This document shows, piece by piece, positions 63,011-64,000 of a stretch of 64,000 bases of DNA (within the stretch, counting starts at the first letter, position 1; the number at the start of each line of letters is the position of its first letter). The notes under the pieces were generated by a model. The model did not search any database and was not told the origin of the DNA. It saw only the letters and a program-made list of their open reading frames with translations. This DNA comes from Peribacillus saganii (GTDB lineage Bacteria > Bacillota > Bacilli > Bacillales > DSM-1321). The translations under genes were made by a program, and so were the position numbers. The stretch is taken from positions 1-64,000 of the forward strand of contig NZ_QVTE01000055.1 in NCBI RefSeq assembly GCF_003429095.1. The letters run 5' to 3'.

Positions 63011-63958
63011 GTGGCGAAAGTTACTGTACAAGGGGAACGCTGGTTTCCATCAGAAATAAGCTTTTCAAAAGAGATTCAGGAAGTCTGGGGAGACTGGTAT
63101 TGTGATTCAGAGGTAGGGAAATTGCGGGCTGTTCTGATGCGAAGGCCAGGGGAAGAAATTGAACAAGTAACACAATTAAATTATTCAACTTTTCGCTGGA
63201 AATCACCGATGAATACCGACAAGGCTCGTGAGCAGCATGACCTATTGACAAATATTTACCGTGCACATGGTGTCCAGGTGAATTATGTAGAGACGCAGCG
63301 GACAGATAGGCCAAATGCACTATTTGTACGAGACCAAGTATTAATGACACCTGAGGGGGCGATCGTATGCCGAAATGGCATATCGGCACGAAGGGGAGAG
63401 GAGCGTTTTGCGGCCGCTGCTTTAGCTAAGTTGGGTGTGCCTATCATTAAGACGATTAATGGGGATGGATGGTTTGACGGAGCGTGCGCAATGTGGGTTG
63501 ATCGCGAAACAGTGATTCTCGGAACAGGCGCACGGGCAAATCGCTCAGGTGCTGCCCAAGTTGAATCCGAGCTGAGAAATATCGGCGTCAAACACATTGT
63601 TCATTTTGAGATTCCTTATGGCCATGCCCATCTCGATGGACTGATTAATTTTGCTGACCGGAAAACAGCTGCCATATTCCCATGGCAGGTTCCATATGAG
63701 GTAGTAAAATTTCTGCTGGAACGTGATTTTACAATTATTGAAGCTACCAATCTTGATGAAATTAAAATCAATGCCTGCATAAATTTCGTTGCCCTTGAGC
63801 CGGGGAAGGTTGTCATGCCATCAGGGTGTCCTGAAATGAAACACAAGCTGGAGGAAGCCGGTGTTGCAGTTATTGAAGCAGATATGAGTGAAATATTGAA
63901 CGGCTGGGGAGCTATGCATTGTATGACAGCTTTCTTAAAAAGGGATCCAATTTATTAA
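63011..63958 (+). CDS. Arginine-deiminase/amidinotransferase-fold enzyme (DDAH-like)
   Basis: 315 residues of the guanidino-group modifying superfamily: LRAVLMRRPGEEIEQ near residue 38, ALFVRDQVLMTPEGAIVCRNGISARRGEE (about 103-131), HLDGLINFAD (His of the catalytic set, about 208) and C-terminal WGAMHCMTAFLKR with nucleophile Cys (about 306). It may act as a dimethylarginine or arginine hydrolase; substrate unproven. GTG start at 63011 follows GAGGGGGAGG. The next gene begins 26 bp later. Confidence 0.85.
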   Translation: MAKVTVQGERWFPSEISFSKEIQEVWGDWYCDSEVGKLRAVLMRRPGEEIEQVTQLNYSTFRWKSPMNTDKAREQHDLLTNIYRAHGVQVNYVETQRTDRPNALFVRDQVLMTPEGAIVCRNGISARRGEERFAAAALAKLGVPIIKTINGDGWFDGACAMWVDRETVILGTGARANRSGAAQVESELRNIGVKHIVHFEIPYGHAHLDGLINFADRKTAAIFPWQVPYEVVKFLLERDFTIIEATNLDEIKINACINFVALEPGKVVMPSGCPEMKHKLEEAGVAVIEADMSEILNGWGAMHCMTAFLKRDPIY

Positions 63959-63983
63959 TCTATATAAAAAAAGGGGAATGAAA

Positions 63984-64000
63984 ATGAGGAAAAGGCTGAT
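63984..64000 (+). CDS. Start of a gene cut by the window end
   Basis: ATG at 63984 with AAGGGGA 7-8 nt upstream opens MRKRL, a basic start compatible with a signal peptide. Probably in the same operon as the deiminase-like gene. Too short to identify. Confidence 0.55.

Overview
The window looks like chromosomal DNA of a low-GC, spore-forming Bacillaceae (Bacillus sensu lato). Reasons: Shine-Dalgarno sites are strong and AGGAGG-like, with frequent TTG/GTG starts. The des-desK-desR membrane-fluidity module, a SigH-type sporulation sigma factor, an H-type small acid-soluble spore protein, a SleB/CwlJ-type cortex hydrolase and thiW-thiC under a TPP riboswitch are all present. The anaerobic cobalamin operon has the gene order known from Bacillus megaterium. 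Species cannot be named from this text alone. No rRNA, tRNA, CRISPR array or prophage was seen.

Layout. 1-0.7 kb: frameshifted 3' end of an IS1182-type transposase, next to an isolated cobT (0.9-1.9 kb). 2-9.5 kb: small single genes (a phospholipase-A2-like protein, three acetyltransferases of which one is a remnant, a two-domain YtkA-type lipoprotein, an HbpS/GlcG-like protein, a VOC protein, a BtuF-like protein without signal peptide) and long gaps with decayed coding sequence. 9.5-12.8 kb: des, desK, desR and a cold-shock gene. 13-16.4 kb: a BhlA-like gene, then queF and queCDE, each preceded by its own preQ1 riboswitch and terminator. 16.4-24.5 kb: an AHSA1/ArsR pair, a PAS-GGDEF-EAL protein, a second-copy-like sigH, an amino-acid permease and several small genes. 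25.3-28 kb: a two-gene OpuF-type compatible-solute ABC transporter whose permease is fused to its binding protein. 28-38 kb: a UPF0316 protein, a deleted histidine-kinase pseudogene, a secreted M3 oligoendopeptidase, a MerR-headed coiled-coil protein with an internal 54-bp repeat, an sspH-like gene, an SDR gene, a VOC pseudogene, a DEDDh exonuclease and a SleB-like hydrolase. 38-40.8 kb: thiW-thiC on the minus strand.

40.9-56.5 kb is the centrepiece: promoter, cobalamin riboswitch and terminator, then cbiMNQO (cobalt uptake) and cbiW-cbiH60-cbiX-cbiJ-cbiC-cbiD-cbiET-cbiL-cbiF-cbiG-cbiA-cobA, ending at a terminator. Together they import cobalt and convert uroporphyrinogen III to cob(II)yrinate a,c-diamide; cobT, 39 kb upstream, supplies activated lower ligand. 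The operon is interrupted by two repeat-rich, non-coding stretches of about 0.5 kb. 56.5-64 kb: a PTS-IIC-like membrane protein, an FAD oxidase, an MFS exporter, an acyltransferase-3 protein, a deiminase-family enzyme and a repeat array.

The most unusual signals are: (i) a degenerate 21-bp tandem repeat in two arrays, one splitting the cobalamin operon and one 10 kb away in inverse orientation; (ii) duplicated preQ1 riboswitches around queF; (iii) a TPP leader with both a terminator and a Shine-Dalgarno-sequestering hairpin that is exactly complementary to the aptamer 5' edge; and (iv) small genes under 60 codons, including an sspH-like gene and a 54-codon gene with overlapping leader ORFs.
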